Source: Triops longicaudatus (lineage: Eukaryota; Arthropoda; Branchiopoda; Notostraca; Triopsidae). Taken from it: DNA of 64,000 nt. The DNA is taken from the NCBI GenBank assembly GCA_022885665.1, contig JAGQDJ010000063.1:62001-126000 (forward strand), written 5' to 3'. Of this stretch, positions 12,023-24,100 are shown in pieces. Position 1 is the first letter of the stretch. The number at the start of each line of letters is the position of its first letter. Below the pieces are notes generated by a model, which saw nothing but the letters and a program-made list of their open reading frames with translations, had not been told where the DNA came from and did no database searches. A program made the position numbers and the translations under genes.

Positions 12023-14575
12023 CTAATTATCGGCCGAAAGGTTCAAAATTCTCTCGTTAATGGCCAGGACTTGTTGCATAAAAGCTTCGTCTTTCAAGAT
12101 CTGCGTCACTTGACCTAAAAGATCGCCCACATCACCCATTCCCAACGCTCGACTGCACAAAGCCAAGTGCTCTTCTACGCTTTCGTCGCTCCTTAGCGAA
12201 AAGTACGTGGCCGGGATCTTCTTATCGATCTGTTTGTCATCAGCGTCCCGGTAGAAGATAGCGAAAGTGGCTTGTTCATAAGCCTTGAGGGCAAAGTAGA
12301 TTCCTGACGTCACGTTGCCTCGGGCATCGCGTTTTAACAACGATTTGAAGTCGTAGACCAAGTTACGACGCTCGCTGCATTCCACCGCAGACAGAAAAGG
12401 CTGCTGGACGTAAATGAGCGCCGATTCCGTCTTTTCTTGATCGCCACGCTTTTCCCTCACGTGCCAAATGACGTAATGGCCATTAGGATGCAAGGTATAC
12501 AAGTACTCTCGCCGAGATTTGGCCGTTCCACCCGGTCGAAACCATCCTAGAAGATCAAACAAATTTAACGATCAACAAGTTGCAAAATTTGTTATACATT
12601 AATATATTTAATTTAATAAGTGTTCACTTAAAAAACGGTAAAGCAATCACTAACCAGTGTGTGGAAATTGCAAGTCTTCCATGACAAAGACCGGGTGCGC
12701 GACATGGTACCCCGTGTCCAGTAACATGACGCCCTTACGGTCGCCTATCACGAAGTGCAACGCGACGACGACATGCTCTTTCTCGGAGGTATGGGTATTG
12801 GGAATGGACGAAGCGGTGTAATGCGGTACGTTGCCCACTTCCTCTTCACAAGACCCCAGGAAGATGCATTGAGACAAGCCAGGATACTGGGCTTCAAATT
12901 GCGCAATCCGAGATGATAAATCCATGCCTAAGCCCACGCAAGTATGGTGTTTCGGCGTAATCGGAGGCTTGTATTGTCGGTAGAACTCCTCCAGCACCAG
13001 TTCCGTCTTATGGGCTTTGTACGCATTGTAAAACCTGGACAAAACACATAATTATTGAATTATACTTGAAAAACAAAATATTGAATTATACTGGAAATTA
13101 TACAAAAACACATCTTGAAAAATACTGAATCTTCATTTTAGTGCTCAGTTTGCCTTAAAATAAGTATTAGTGTTCTTACGAGTACCGATTGGTGTCTCGC
13201 TAAACATGAAGAATTCAGTATAACACGCTTTTCATGTTAAATTTGGCTTCTCAAGCCACGTGGTTAGTCACCAAGTTTAGTACAATGGCGTCCAACCTTC
13301 AACCCAAGGCTGTACCATCAATAAAAGAGCTTAATTCTGGGTCAAGTTTTTAACGAAGTATTTTCGATTGATAATTAAAAGTTTTAATATTAACTTGACA
13401 AGCAAAAGTGAAAAATACTTAATATCTGCACGAAATCGTCAAAATTCTAGCTTTTGGTATTAAAGTTCCCAATAGATGGCCAAGTGTTTCTCAGCCAAAC
13501 CTAAGCTTGAAAACCTAAAACCGTCAACTTGAAACTAAATAATCTCATCCTCAGTCTAAACACTAGAAAAAGACATATGACAGGATGAGAACGATTATGA
13601 AATCATATCTTTATGAAGTCTATCCTGTGTTACGCACGTTTTGAAGTTGCCAATAGTGTTGTACGGATGTCGGACCAATTGGGCTTGCAGGACGCCGATC
13701 AGCGTTTGGCTAAGCTGGGCCACGTGCTCCAAGCCGCTGAACCGGAACGTGGGTTTCGCAGCGCCCCAAACGGGGTAAGGCAACGGTCGGGTTAAAGCTG
13801 GCCAAAACGGGTCTTGCTGATCTTCTTCCCAGAGGTGATCGTATTCCAAAATGAGGTGACAAGACGTAGGTAGGGCGTGTAACGGCTCTTTATTGTTGCT
13901 TTGGTCGTCTTTCTCTTGCGCGCGGCCTGACGGATTTTCGGGCTGAAAACCCGGCGTCTGAAACCCTCCATTGCTGGAGTCCCAAGCCACGAGACTCAGG
14001 TCAAGGTGGATTTTCGCATCGTTGGTCCATGGTCGTGGTCCTTTTGTGAGTGATCCAGTCGCTGCCGGAGGTGGAGTTACAAGGCTCAGCGAAGCGTCCT
14101 TGCAACGCAAAGGGAGGTTGCCCGCGTGGCTGAGTCAGCTTGGCCACGTGGAGCCCCATCGGCCCGCTTTGTAGAATTGGTCGGGGTCCGCAGTTTCCTC
14201 CCCGTAGTGGGCCTCGGTCCAGGCCGCAAACCGTCGGAGAGCACCCTTGATTTCGTGCTCTTCCTGATCTAAAAAGTCCAACAAAATTTAAGCTTTTACT
14301 ACATTTTAACCCTTCATTTTAATTAGCAGTTTAATTACGGCTATCAGTTAGCAATAGATGGCGTGAATGTCAGCCAATCAATATGGCAAGATTGGGGAAA
14401 CCCCCTCCCTTTCCTGCCGAAGCACGTTTCGCAATACCGTAAACAACCCTTGTAATGAGAGTTCTTTGACCTCTGACACCATACGACGCAAGGAAAACAA
14501 AAGGATAAAAATCAACTTGCAGAATATGCATGATTCAAGTACAGATGAAAAGCTTGGAATTTCGCACTTACCCAT
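12023..14575 (-). CDS. Orphan protein with papain-like Cys-His-Asp pattern, one in-frame TGA
   Basis: Four exons: 14575-14572 (only ATG plus one base), 14268-13638, 13034-12655, 12546-12023. Phases agree, for 512 codons plus stop. The mini-exon ends at a strong GTAAGT donor and joins to give MDQEEHEIKG. One stop codon, TGA at 14137-14135 (codon 46), interrupts an otherwise open frame whose both sides read as protein. I do not recognise the family. Exon 3 has Cys in HHTCVGL, His in EKEHVVVAL and Asp in VMLLDTGY, in the order and spacing seen in transglutaminase-like and arylamine N-acetyltransferase folds; that assignment is inference. There is no signal peptide or membrane segment. It could be a real gene with readthrough, a recent pseudogene, or a sequence error. 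Confidence 0.7.
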
Positions 14576-15813
14576 ACAAACCAAAAACAAAAAAGCTAAA
14601 AGATCTCCCTCGCCTGTGGGTCACTCTATTCACTAGTACGTATGAGTGCTCTGCGCGCTTTCACTCCGTCAACTGCGCAGTCCAAGGTGGGTTCTGGGCC
14701 TGTTATAGTGATCTAGCCGACGTCACAGATCACGTGAGGCGATCCATGTAACATTCCCTTACACGTGACTCTAATGCTGCGTGGCCCTCGGTCCTCCTGG
14801 GACACATAACTTTGCCAGGCTTTATCATGCAATCCTACAACGATTACTTCACAAATTCACCTGAAAGTAGGCCCTGCGGCTATGAAGGTCAATATATTAT
14901 GTCGCATAAATCCATACTCTAGCATGCGAACACTCCCAAAGTGTTTTTCGTTCTTCGTCCACAAAACTATTCCCTAAAGGTCGTCTACCTTCAATTCCTC
15001 CGAGGCCTACTTTCCTCTTAATTCTCCATTTTCTAGAGTTAGCATTTCAGGAGAATCTGGCTTAAACAAGAAAAAGGGAAGGATAGTTACTCACACTCCC
15101 TTCCCTTGGTTTCTGTGCCCAAAGAAATAGGTCATATCAATTAGTGCGGCGAATCGGTACCGCGTAAGTTGAGGAAAGTCCTTAAGAAATAGAATAGTAA
15201 CGCCCCGCGTAAAGCGAGGACAAATTGTTGACTCAACGTTCTTGATGTACGAAATGACACCAATTGAATTGTAAACGTGCTAGAGTGCGATTACTGAATT
15301 CGGTTTATATATTTAAAAATAGTGTTCCCCAGGCTCGGTACCGCGTAACTCGACGCTTCAGGGAAAGTCCATAAGAAAAAGCATGACGAAAACCCGCACA
15401 AATCGAGGTCCGAGATTGGGCGGTTGAGTTGCGGGGTTTAGAATACCTGAAACTTTGTGGTTTGTACTTACAGAGCACGCACGCTCGTTTTTGAAGGTAA
15501 GCATGTCGTAATGGGCGTTGCGTCCTGTCAACTTCTTTCAGATTGCTTTTTTTATGATTGCGCAAACAGGCTTTAACTGAGCGACATTTCTACATCCTTC
15601 TTATCTTTATTCTTTTCTTCCAAACTCCTGATCCTATCAATCTTGTTATCAAAGCTACAATAAATTAAAAAACTTTTTTTTTTCGAAAAAGGTTCCAAAA
15701 ATGATAGCAAGTAAAAACAACCTCTGAATTATAATTTACGTAAAATGTAGTCAGTTTCCCAGGAAATTCCAATTCAAAACATACACCCTGTCTTATCCAC
15801 ACAATCTTATGGA
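14576..15813. other. Intergenic region with two diverged copies of a short repeat
   Basis: Lies between the orphan gene start and the end of Dnajc1, both on the minus strand. It contains a GC-richer patch at 14640-14760 that may be promoter or 5' leader. Two diverged copies of a roughly 75-bp element at 15152-15225 and 15333-15412 share CGGTACCGCGTAA and a GGAAAGTCC-TAAGAAA block. ORFs here do not look like protein. Confidence 0.45.
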
Positions 15814-18800
15814 TCACGCTTCAGACTCAACTGTCGTATTCTGGTCCGGTGATTCTGAGATTTCCGCCGTTTCTTGCTCCTTTTTCCGCTTCACCAGCTC
15901 GGCCAAGTACTTCACTCGCAACATACACTCTTCCTACAAAGAAAATAAATTCATAATTCAATTTAAATGACGTCATTATTAACTTCAACACTGGTCAAAA
16001 AGTCATTCAACATTAAGTGAAAAAATAAAAAAAAATGTCTCTAAGCAGCAATTTTACTAAAGGAACTCGTAATTTTTAAGAGCTTTGTAATTATTCGCAG
16101 TTAAGAACTTTTGTAAATAGGAAATTTGGAATGTAAAAGAAAAATTCTTTTTTCGTTTCAAATGCCACCTAGCATGCGAAAACGCAGTTTTGTTCATCAC
16201 AACTCAAAAAGAAATATCTGCCAACTTGCCAAGCTCAACTACGCCGTAAGAGAACGAACTCTATGAGCTTGACAACAGTCAGAAACTCGTGGTTTCTAGC
16301 TATAGCGCACTCGCATACCCCGAATTGTGCCAAAAATGCTATATATACTCGTCACTTTGAAGTTGGCTAATAGCAAGCCTTAATCCCTATGTTATGCCAA
16401 AGTTGATTCAATGTAACACTCAAAATTAATGCAGAAAATTCTGAAACCGTACGTACAATAAAAGTTTTCATTATTTTTTTTAACCTTAACAGTTAAGTAA
16501 TGAATAACACAGTTATAAAACACAATTATAAATTCCAGAAATCGTACCAGAAATAGGATCAAGCACTAATTCTACGAAATCGTGAAATAGCGAAAAGGGC
16601 ATGTTTCAGTTTACAGCCACGCCACTAGAGGCGCCACTACGCACTAACGTGTGACATTGCGAACGTTATTTCTGGCGTGCTACCAACAATGAATTTTGGG
16701 AGCTGTGTTCAATCACGATTAGACCATAGTAATAATGATTGGAATTTTAGATTCTCTTGGCCAATCTCGTGTCTTGAAACACGTTGTGTGTGCAGCGCAA
16801 AATACAATTCAAATTCGCTTCTAAAGTTCGTCGCTAGAGACTGCAGTGTACATCGCCCGTTTGTTTCTATTTTAGGACGCGAAATACAACTCAGTTTTCG
16901 CACAAATAAGGTGTTTTACGAAGAGTATGAAAATATATGAATATTAAAGGATATTAGGCTCGATTTGTATAACGAAGTAGAAACTCCTTTACGAGAACAA
17001 TAAAAAAAAAAACAGTAAATGGTTTAACAGCTGTCATATTATACCTTGGTTTTATCTGGTACGCATTTGGCAATTCGCTCCCATCGTTCTGAGCTGCCTT
17101 TAGGAAACTGTGCCAACGCTGCTTCTAGCGCCTTCTGCTGTTTCTGGGTCCACTCAGCTGATCCACCACCAGCGACGCCATTTTGCTCCCCCAATTTCCC
17201 CCCTTTCGTCTTTTCCTTCTTCTTCTGCTGTAATTCTTCCTCCTCGGCGCTTATGGGTGCGCTGGGCTTCAACGGATTGTCTTTTACCTTTTTGGCAACT
17301 ACCACAATCTCGGCCACGGAACGGTCCATCATTTGCGCAATTTTCTCCCACCGATCCAATGTCCCTGGCGGGAACTTTTTCATCATCGCAGCCAGTTCGT
17401 TAATGTCTTCATCGGACCAAAAGCCGCCCGAAGGCCGCGTAGGGACGTAGGTGGCAGCATAGGACGCTTTAGGAGACTCTTCGTCAGCCAGTACTTCTTC
17501 GCGGTCCGGCTCGCCAGTACGATCAGGGATGGCGGGCTTGGTGACGCGTTTGCGACGCAGTTTCTTTTCTTCTTCCCGTAATTTGGCCGCTTCTTCTTCT
17601 TCGAGCACACGCTGCGCTTCTTCGACTTCTCGTTGGCGGGCTAGCTTCTGCTCCTCGCGCAGGTGCAGCACCAAAGCTGGCAGTGAAGTCAGTAGCCAAT
17701 AAACGCCTCGTGGAATTTGGAACGGCAAAGTATTACGAAAACTATAGAATTCATAAAAAATTGTTAGAAAAATAATCGAGAACTAAATTAAAATCATTAG
17801 AAAACTAAAAGAATCGTCCCAAAACAAACACACGCTGCCACAGTGGCATAAAAAGAAATAGGGTATAGCGTAGTGCCATCTAGGTGTCACTTCTGGGACT
17901 ACATCCACTTGCGCCGTGATGCGTTGAACAATAATTTCGGTTTAGATCTATTACGTACGATTCTTCACCTCGGTTTTTCAAGAAGCTGTTCCACTTCTTC
18001 CATAAAATTGAAAGCGCCATCTTCGCTCCCTTTTTTCTTCTTTTGCTTCTTTAAAACCTTCTGGTACTTGGACGAAAACACTGATTCCTATCCAAAATCA
18101 AGAATTAGTTCAGCTTTTTAATATTTTTTTCTGGAAAATTAAAAAAATGGCGAAAACCAGGAAAATAGAGAAAACAATAACCATTTCAAATTTCTTTTCC
18201 CAGTACGCAGCCCAGGAAACCAAATACTGTCCGATGGTAAAGATGACAAAGAGCCAGATGGACATTTCTAGTAGGCCCATTTTGCGGACTTTGCGATAAT
18301 AATAAACCGGCATGCGCCAATCGGGCAATCCTTCATCCAAAACCCGGTTATAAACCGCGCGTTTATCGTCATCGCGCAAAATTTCATAAATTCCGACCAA
18401 TTGCCGAAATTTGACGTCGGCATCGGGAGCGTCGTTTTTATCCGGGTGAAGTTGTAACGACAGCCGTCTGTAAGCTTTCTTCACATCACCAGAACTGCAG
18501 TCCTAGAAACATTAATAACAATTCTAAAGATTTCATAATTATAACAATTTCAAGAAAATCAAAATATTCCGTTTGACAGTACATTTTGGCCGAAATTACT
18601 AAAAAGAAAAGTAATTGAGTACTAATAACTGTACAGAAAAGTAGTAGGAAGTAACATCTGTAGTTCAGGAGTGTGAAATTGCAAGATAATCCGTTTAAAT
18701 GAATTATTACTCTCGGAATGTCGAGGAGTGTGTAGAAGTTTTCGCCGACTTCTTCGATTAAATCAAAGATTTCTAGCTCGTTGGAGTCCCAGCATTGCAC

Positions 18801-18854
18801 TGCAGAGATTAAAAGTAAAAGGCAGGACAAGGTATCAAAGAAGAAATGCTTCAT
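15814..18854 (-). CDS. Dnajc1: DnaJ homologue, ER membrane J protein with two SANT domains
   Basis: Five exons: 18854-18711, 18502-18182, 18087-17969, 17741-17045, 15933-15814, giving 466 residues with consistent phases. Residues 1-20 form a signal peptide ending near VQCWDS. The J domain has HPD at 67-69. A transmembrane segment follows near 126-146 (SIWLFVIFTIGQYLVSW), then a charged coiled coil and two SANT domains, each with an early Trp and RWE(K/R)IA (about 306-355 and 388-440). DNAJC1/MTJ1 family members face BiP in the ER lumen with the J domain, and the SANT part lies in the cytosol. The last intron is the longest, at 1.1 kb. An upstream non-ATG extension to 18926 was not used because the ATG at 18854 starts the signal peptide. 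Confidence 0.92.
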
Positions 18855-19307
18855 TTTGGCGAAGAAAACGAAATCTTCCACTGCTAAACTACATGAGGGA
18901 TGAAGACGGCCTACGTCACTATTCAAAACAAGGGAATAAGAACTCCCAGGAAAACACTCAATACGGACGAAATATTATGTGGAACAGTCAGCCAGCTCGC
19001 CAAGTGGCTATACTCAGAAATAAATTAAAATCAAGTTTGCCGGCAAGCTAGATGTCAGCTACCACTAGGTGCTGTACTAGTACGCCCAGCTTACGTAATG
19101 TTTCCGAGGCTAGAGAGAAAACTACCTGAGAAATTTTCCTACCACTTGGTTCTACGGAACTTTGGTTAGTAAACACAAGCTGAAGACGATCAGGTTTTTA
19201 ATAATTACCCGTGTTTAATGGCTTTTTGCTGACCAACTACTCATAATATCTAAGCCAGTCTGTGATTCCCTTTTCTTAGCATAAAACGTGATTGCAACTC
19301 TTTAGGT
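18855..19307. promoter_or_regulatory. Divergent promoter region Dnajc1/Ube2m
   Basis: The 453 bp between the two start codons must hold both 5' leaders and promoters, since the genes point away from each other. I see no TATA box in a convincing position. Shared regulation is inference from spacing. Confidence 0.45.
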
Positions 19308-20216
19308 ATGATTAAACTATTTTCGTTAAAACAACAAAAGAAAGATGGAGAAGTTCCAGGCAAAATGAACCAGAAAAAGGCTTCTGCTGCCCAATTGAGG
19401 ATTACTAAAGGTGATGTATTTTTACAGAGCCTATCAAAACTTCATTAATGTCCTTATTTTTAGATATCAACGAGCTAAATCTCCCCAAAACCTGTCAAAC
19501 AGAATTTCCTGACCCCGATGACCTATTGACTTTTAATCTTATCATCGCTCCAGATGAGGTAATTTAGAAAGAGAATATCGTAGAAAGATTAAGAAGATAA
19601 GTAACTATAAATATTTTTTAAAATTAAATATATGTTGAAAAAAATAAAAAAATAAAGATTTGATTAATTTCATTTCTAAAAGGGTTTCTATCGCGGAGGG
19701 CGCTTCACTTTCAGCTTCAAAGTGGGTCCGAATTATCCTCACGAGCCTCCAAAAGTCAAGTGCGAAACGCCTGTCTATCATCCTAACATTGATCTTGAAG
19801 GCAATGTTTGTTTAAATATCTTGAGAGAAGACTGGAAACCTGTTTTAACCATAAACTCCGTCGTCTATGGCTTGCAGTATCTTTTCTTGGTAAATTTTAG
19901 TTTTAGCAATTTTATTTTATTACCATTAAAAAAATGACGCATAACTTATGAAAGCCCGAATTGGTGAAATATTCTAATAGTTCATAATAAGTCGTAATTT
20001 CAAATTTTGATTTATTTAAGACTTATAAACTTTAAAGAGACGTATTTCATTTTTTAACATTTTTATTTTCTATTTTTAATTAAATTTTGATTTATTTATT
20101 TTGTTTATATGTAGGAGCCGAACCCTGAAGATCCGTTGAATAAAGAAGCTGCCGAGTTGTTACAATCCAACAAACGTTTGTTCGAGCAACAAGTCCGGAA
20201 ATCCTTATTCCGTTAG
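19308..20216 (+). CDS. Ube2m: NEDD8-conjugating enzyme E2 (Ubc12)
   Basis: Four exons: 19308-19410, 19464-19558, 19683-19889, 20115-20216, 168 residues. The N-terminus MIKLFSLKQQKK is the conserved Ubc12 docking peptide for the NEDD8 E1 and for DCN1. The UBC fold follows, with HPN at 99-101 and the catalytic cysteine at 109 in NVCLNILREDW. Known reaction: thioester transfer of NEDD8 to cullins. The protein ends in RKSLFR and stop, about 14 residues before the usual GGY/STYFE-type end of Ubc12, so the last helix is shortened. Confidence 0.95.
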
Positions 20217-20370
20217 TGAACCCATTTGTCAGCTTGATTTTCTCTCCTTTTTTTTTTGTTCCCTTCATTTTTGTCGCTGTTCAAATAAGCAAGTAAAAAA
20301 GGGCAAAACTCGCTGTTTCTGTAACAAAGTGCTAAACAAGAAAGTTTTGTGAAGGATTTTCTTCATCATG

Positions 20371-20376
20371 AATAAA
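20371..20376 (+). terminator. Polyadenylation signal of Ube2m
   Basis: AATAAA 155 bp after the stop codon, in T-rich 3' flank. Confidence 0.5.
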
Positions 20377-20480
20377 TGAAAAATTCCACCCGTTGTTCGT
20401 GTCTACATTTCTTAGTCTTAATAATTATAATTATTAAAATAGTAAAGAAATTTCAGCGTCAACTTTTCTTTCTTTTCCTG

Positions 20481-20580
20481 CTTTACGTTATTTCCGTCTT
20501 CTCTGCCCCACTTCATGTTATTTCTGTCAGCCTTTTCCCATTTTACGTAATTTCTTTCTTACACCCCCCGCTTTACGTTG
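20481..20580. repeat. 30-bp imperfect tandem repeat, 3.3 copies
   Basis: Units begin at 20481, 20511, 20541 and 20571, each opening with a TTTACGTTA or TTCATGTTA variant followed by a pyrimidine-rich stretch. The period is exactly 30 bp. Confidence 0.8.
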
Positions 20581-21109
20581 AGAACTCAAGAACTTGACTG
20601 AACACGTGGCGAAAGGAATTCTTTTGTACGGTACGGTATATACTACGCTCCTGAGTCTGCAAAAATCCTTCATAGTTCGTAATCTTTCAAGCTTCCAAAG
20701 AAAATACACTTTTGTAGTTTTATCTCCTTTATCTTCAATTTGCCGGTGTTCACATAGTATTACTGCAGCAAATATACCAATCCATGCCAAAAATCACTAC
20801 AGATTTCTGTATAAGTGATTTGGTTAGCCATTGCGATACAGGGACCAAGGGACAAAAAATATTTATTATATATAAGTCATAATGTGTCGGCAAGTGAAAT
20901 TTCTCCTTTTTCTCCGTTTAGCGTCATGCAAGTAACAATCGGTCGAGAAAATCGAAATCAGAAGGAAAAGACGATTCCGTCGAGACAGATCTACTCCCCA
21001 AAGAAGAAAAGTCCAAATTCGAAAGTTAACCAGCAATTTCAATACAATACACGTCTCTTCAGCCCACTTCTTCAGATACAAACAAAATCAGAAACAGAAA
21101 CAAAACCAT

Positions 21110-24100
21110 TTATCTGCCCATATTGCCACCGAAGTTGAAGGAAACCGGCACCGTCTGCTGTTGAAACACATATCCTGTTGAAAAAGAACAATGTACCATT
21201 AAATATCACTGTCTAAATACGACTTTCAATGACCAAGCAAAGATGATAAATACACCCAAAATAAATAAATTAAGAATACAGAATAAGTAAAAACTGAGAG
21301 AAAAAAAAATACCTCCTTGCTGCTCGATTCGTTTGCTTTCTGCTGCCGCTCGGCGTTGGTCGGCCAGTACCATGACTTCATTGAGCGCTTTTTGCTGCTC
21401 GGGCGTTAACCCGGACGTCAGGGCGCCGTACCACGCCGGCTCGGCCACTTGCAACTGCTGCAAAACGTTCTTGAACACGACGTACTCGTCAATGTCGCAG
21501 TTTTCGTCGTCCAAAGGCGTGGTGTAGCTTTCCAGGGCGGTTTCCTCGTCTTCTTCGTCATCGTCGTCGTCATCGTCGTCCTCTTCGTCTTCTTCCTGCT
21601 CCACCATGCCGTCCTTGATGACCGTGGTGACGGAAAACGGCGACTTCTGCGCAGCCATCGAGACTTTGTCTTGCAACCGCTCCAAATAGTCTTGTCCGTC
21701 TTGGTCAATGTCGTCCTCGTCGCTGTCTAAGACTTCCTGGTCGTTGTCTGAGTCGCCTTCCTCCTCGTTGTCCGTGTCCTCGGCCTCGTCCGCCGCTTTG
21801 GCCGCGTAAGCTCGCTTCAGACCGTCGAACAAAAGCAGCAAAGAGGGCACGATCTGCCCTGACAGCTCTTCCACAATGGCCGGTCGCCCGTTCAAGCCCG
21901 GAATGGGCGTTAACAACGTCACCAAACCCAATACGCACAGTTTGCGGTCGTGTAACCTACAAAAAAATCCAAATTAATAAACAGCCAACACAAATGACAC
22001 GGAAAACACGCGAACTAAGAACTAAAAGAACACTTCGAACTAAAAGTTCATAACAAATGTTGGAAAAATTCACACGATAAAAAACGATAGAAAAACAACG
22101 ACGTCAGGTGTTGTACCTAAAGACAACTAATAAAAAACCATGTCAAAAATCGTGTAAAAATTCACCCTAAGAAGCAGTCCGTGTCGTGAATCCATTGTCG
22201 GATGAAATGTGCTGTCAAGGATTGTTGCTGCCCGCCAGTGAGGTGCTGCATCTTCTCCAGCGTGTTCAACAAGAGCTCAGGATTGTAGTACAAGGCAGCA
22301 ATCATCACTTGCAAACACATGGTGCGGAGTTCCGAGGTCTTGACTTCCCTCAACAAACGCGTCACGACGAGTTCCACCAATCCGGGAATACACTAAACCA
22401 AATTCTGATTCAAATGATGTCCAATTTTCAACAAAACTGGAGGTCGATTGATTTAGAAAACAACGACATATTTGTTGGAATAAATTGCTGAAGGTGCCGA
22501 CACATTCTTACTTGATCAATGCGGTTTTTGCACTGCAGGATGATAACTTCCAACAATTTGGCGGCGTGGCACTCGGCGTCTTCTCCGGCGTCACCAGTGA
22601 GGATCTAATACCGAGGTTAGTTAGTAACAAAAATTCTATACGCTTGCATAGAAAGTTCAAAATTACCGCTTTGCACATGTTAAACAAGGCTAACACTCGA
22701 TTAGGATCTGCGAGTAGGCCTTCGGTGTCCACCGTGACGTAATTATGGAGCGCTGGCATCATATCCGTGAAATAATCGAAGCCATCTTTCTCAAACACCT
22801 ACAAAAAAAGAAAAAATATTAAAATAAAATCCATTTTTTTGGAAAAATACGTTCATAAATAAAACGAAATATAGAACAATTGTAGTTCTTGCATAAATTT
22901 CTTTACCGAAGGATGATTAGTTGAATGTACGGCAAAGACTGAAAACCAACAACGAAACGTGAGAAATTTTTGTTTTTAGAAAATATTTAATTAAAAGAAA
23001 ATTTTAAAAATGATAATATTCTCAATTAGAAAAATAAGTGCAAATACAAAATTTAAGTCCTTGAAAAGTTTTGACGAAAAAAAGCACGGAATGACGGCTA
23101 AGACGTGGGAAATTGGCTTTTTCATTGAAAAAGCAACTTAACGAATGCGGATACGATGTTCTTACTGAGTACAGAAGTTCGAAAACTTTCCACATATCAG
23201 GTGAAATCTTTTTGCTGGACAAATCGTAGACCAACGACAACGCTTCCTCGTAGAACTCTAAGAAAAAGTAAAATTATATTAATTATCCAACCAAATGCTT
23301 GTTTCTTCTTTTTCATTGATTTTTTTTTTCAACGACGAATAAACGGCTTTATCGGATGTTCGGACATACCCATGGAAGACTGGGTGAAAATGAGTCCGAC
23401 GACTTGCAAGGCAATCGGTTCTAAACGCGTCATAATCTCTTCGTGTTCTTCCATAACGTTCAAAATCGTCTCAATCGTGTTCAGCAAACCCATAGCAGTA
23501 ATGGCCTTTTCGTCTGATCCGTCTTCGGTGCTGATCATTTGACCAAACGTGGTAACCTATACGAAAATAATAATAATAATAATAATAAAATTCGCCGCGT
23601 TTTAAGGCACATTGGATTAAGATTTACCAAGTGTTGACACATATCACAGGCAATGGGCAAGAGCTGACTGGTGTACGTACAAACAATCTTCTGCAAAACG
23701 GTTGTCAAGTCGTCGTTTTCCGTTTCTCGGATAATATTCAACAATTCCATCGTAATCGCCGTGATCTATGAGCAAATGGCACATTATTTACTAAGAAATC
23801 AAACTCTTAGAACGTATAAAATACTTCTAAATATGTACTAATACAGTTAAACTCGAAAATGTACAGAAAACAAAAATCGTCAGAGTTACGGTAATGGCAA
23901 AATATTACAATAATCACAGAAATCATAAGAAATAACTTCCATACATAATAATTCCCAAAATACCTTAAAAACACAAAATATTTTAATCCTTATTTTACTA
24001 GTTTTTTTAATTTTATTTAAGTATTTTATTTTCATTACTATTATTATTATGAATTACGCAAAATGCAACAGAATTCGTCGGAAATTCTCCCAACGTCTAA

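Larger units (their letters stand above)
20217..21109. other. Convergent 3' region of Ube2m and importin-7
   Basis: 893 bp holding the Ube2m 3' UTR, a 30-bp tandem repeat at 20481-20580 and the importin-7 3' UTR. A TTTATT near 20863 may be the importin-7 polyadenylation signal. ORFs here look like chance. Confidence 0.5.

Noticed and set aside
14135..14137. TGA as a selenocysteine codon
   Set aside because: No redox motif around it and no visible SECIS-like element in the 3' flank; other explanations are simpler.
15305..15565. Basic 86-codon minus-strand ORF
   Set aside because: Overlaps the diverged repeat, has no splice partner and low-complexity basic composition.
18855..18926. Longer Dnajc1 N-terminus
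   Set aside because: It begins with a non-ATG codon and would bury the clear signal peptide starting at 18854.
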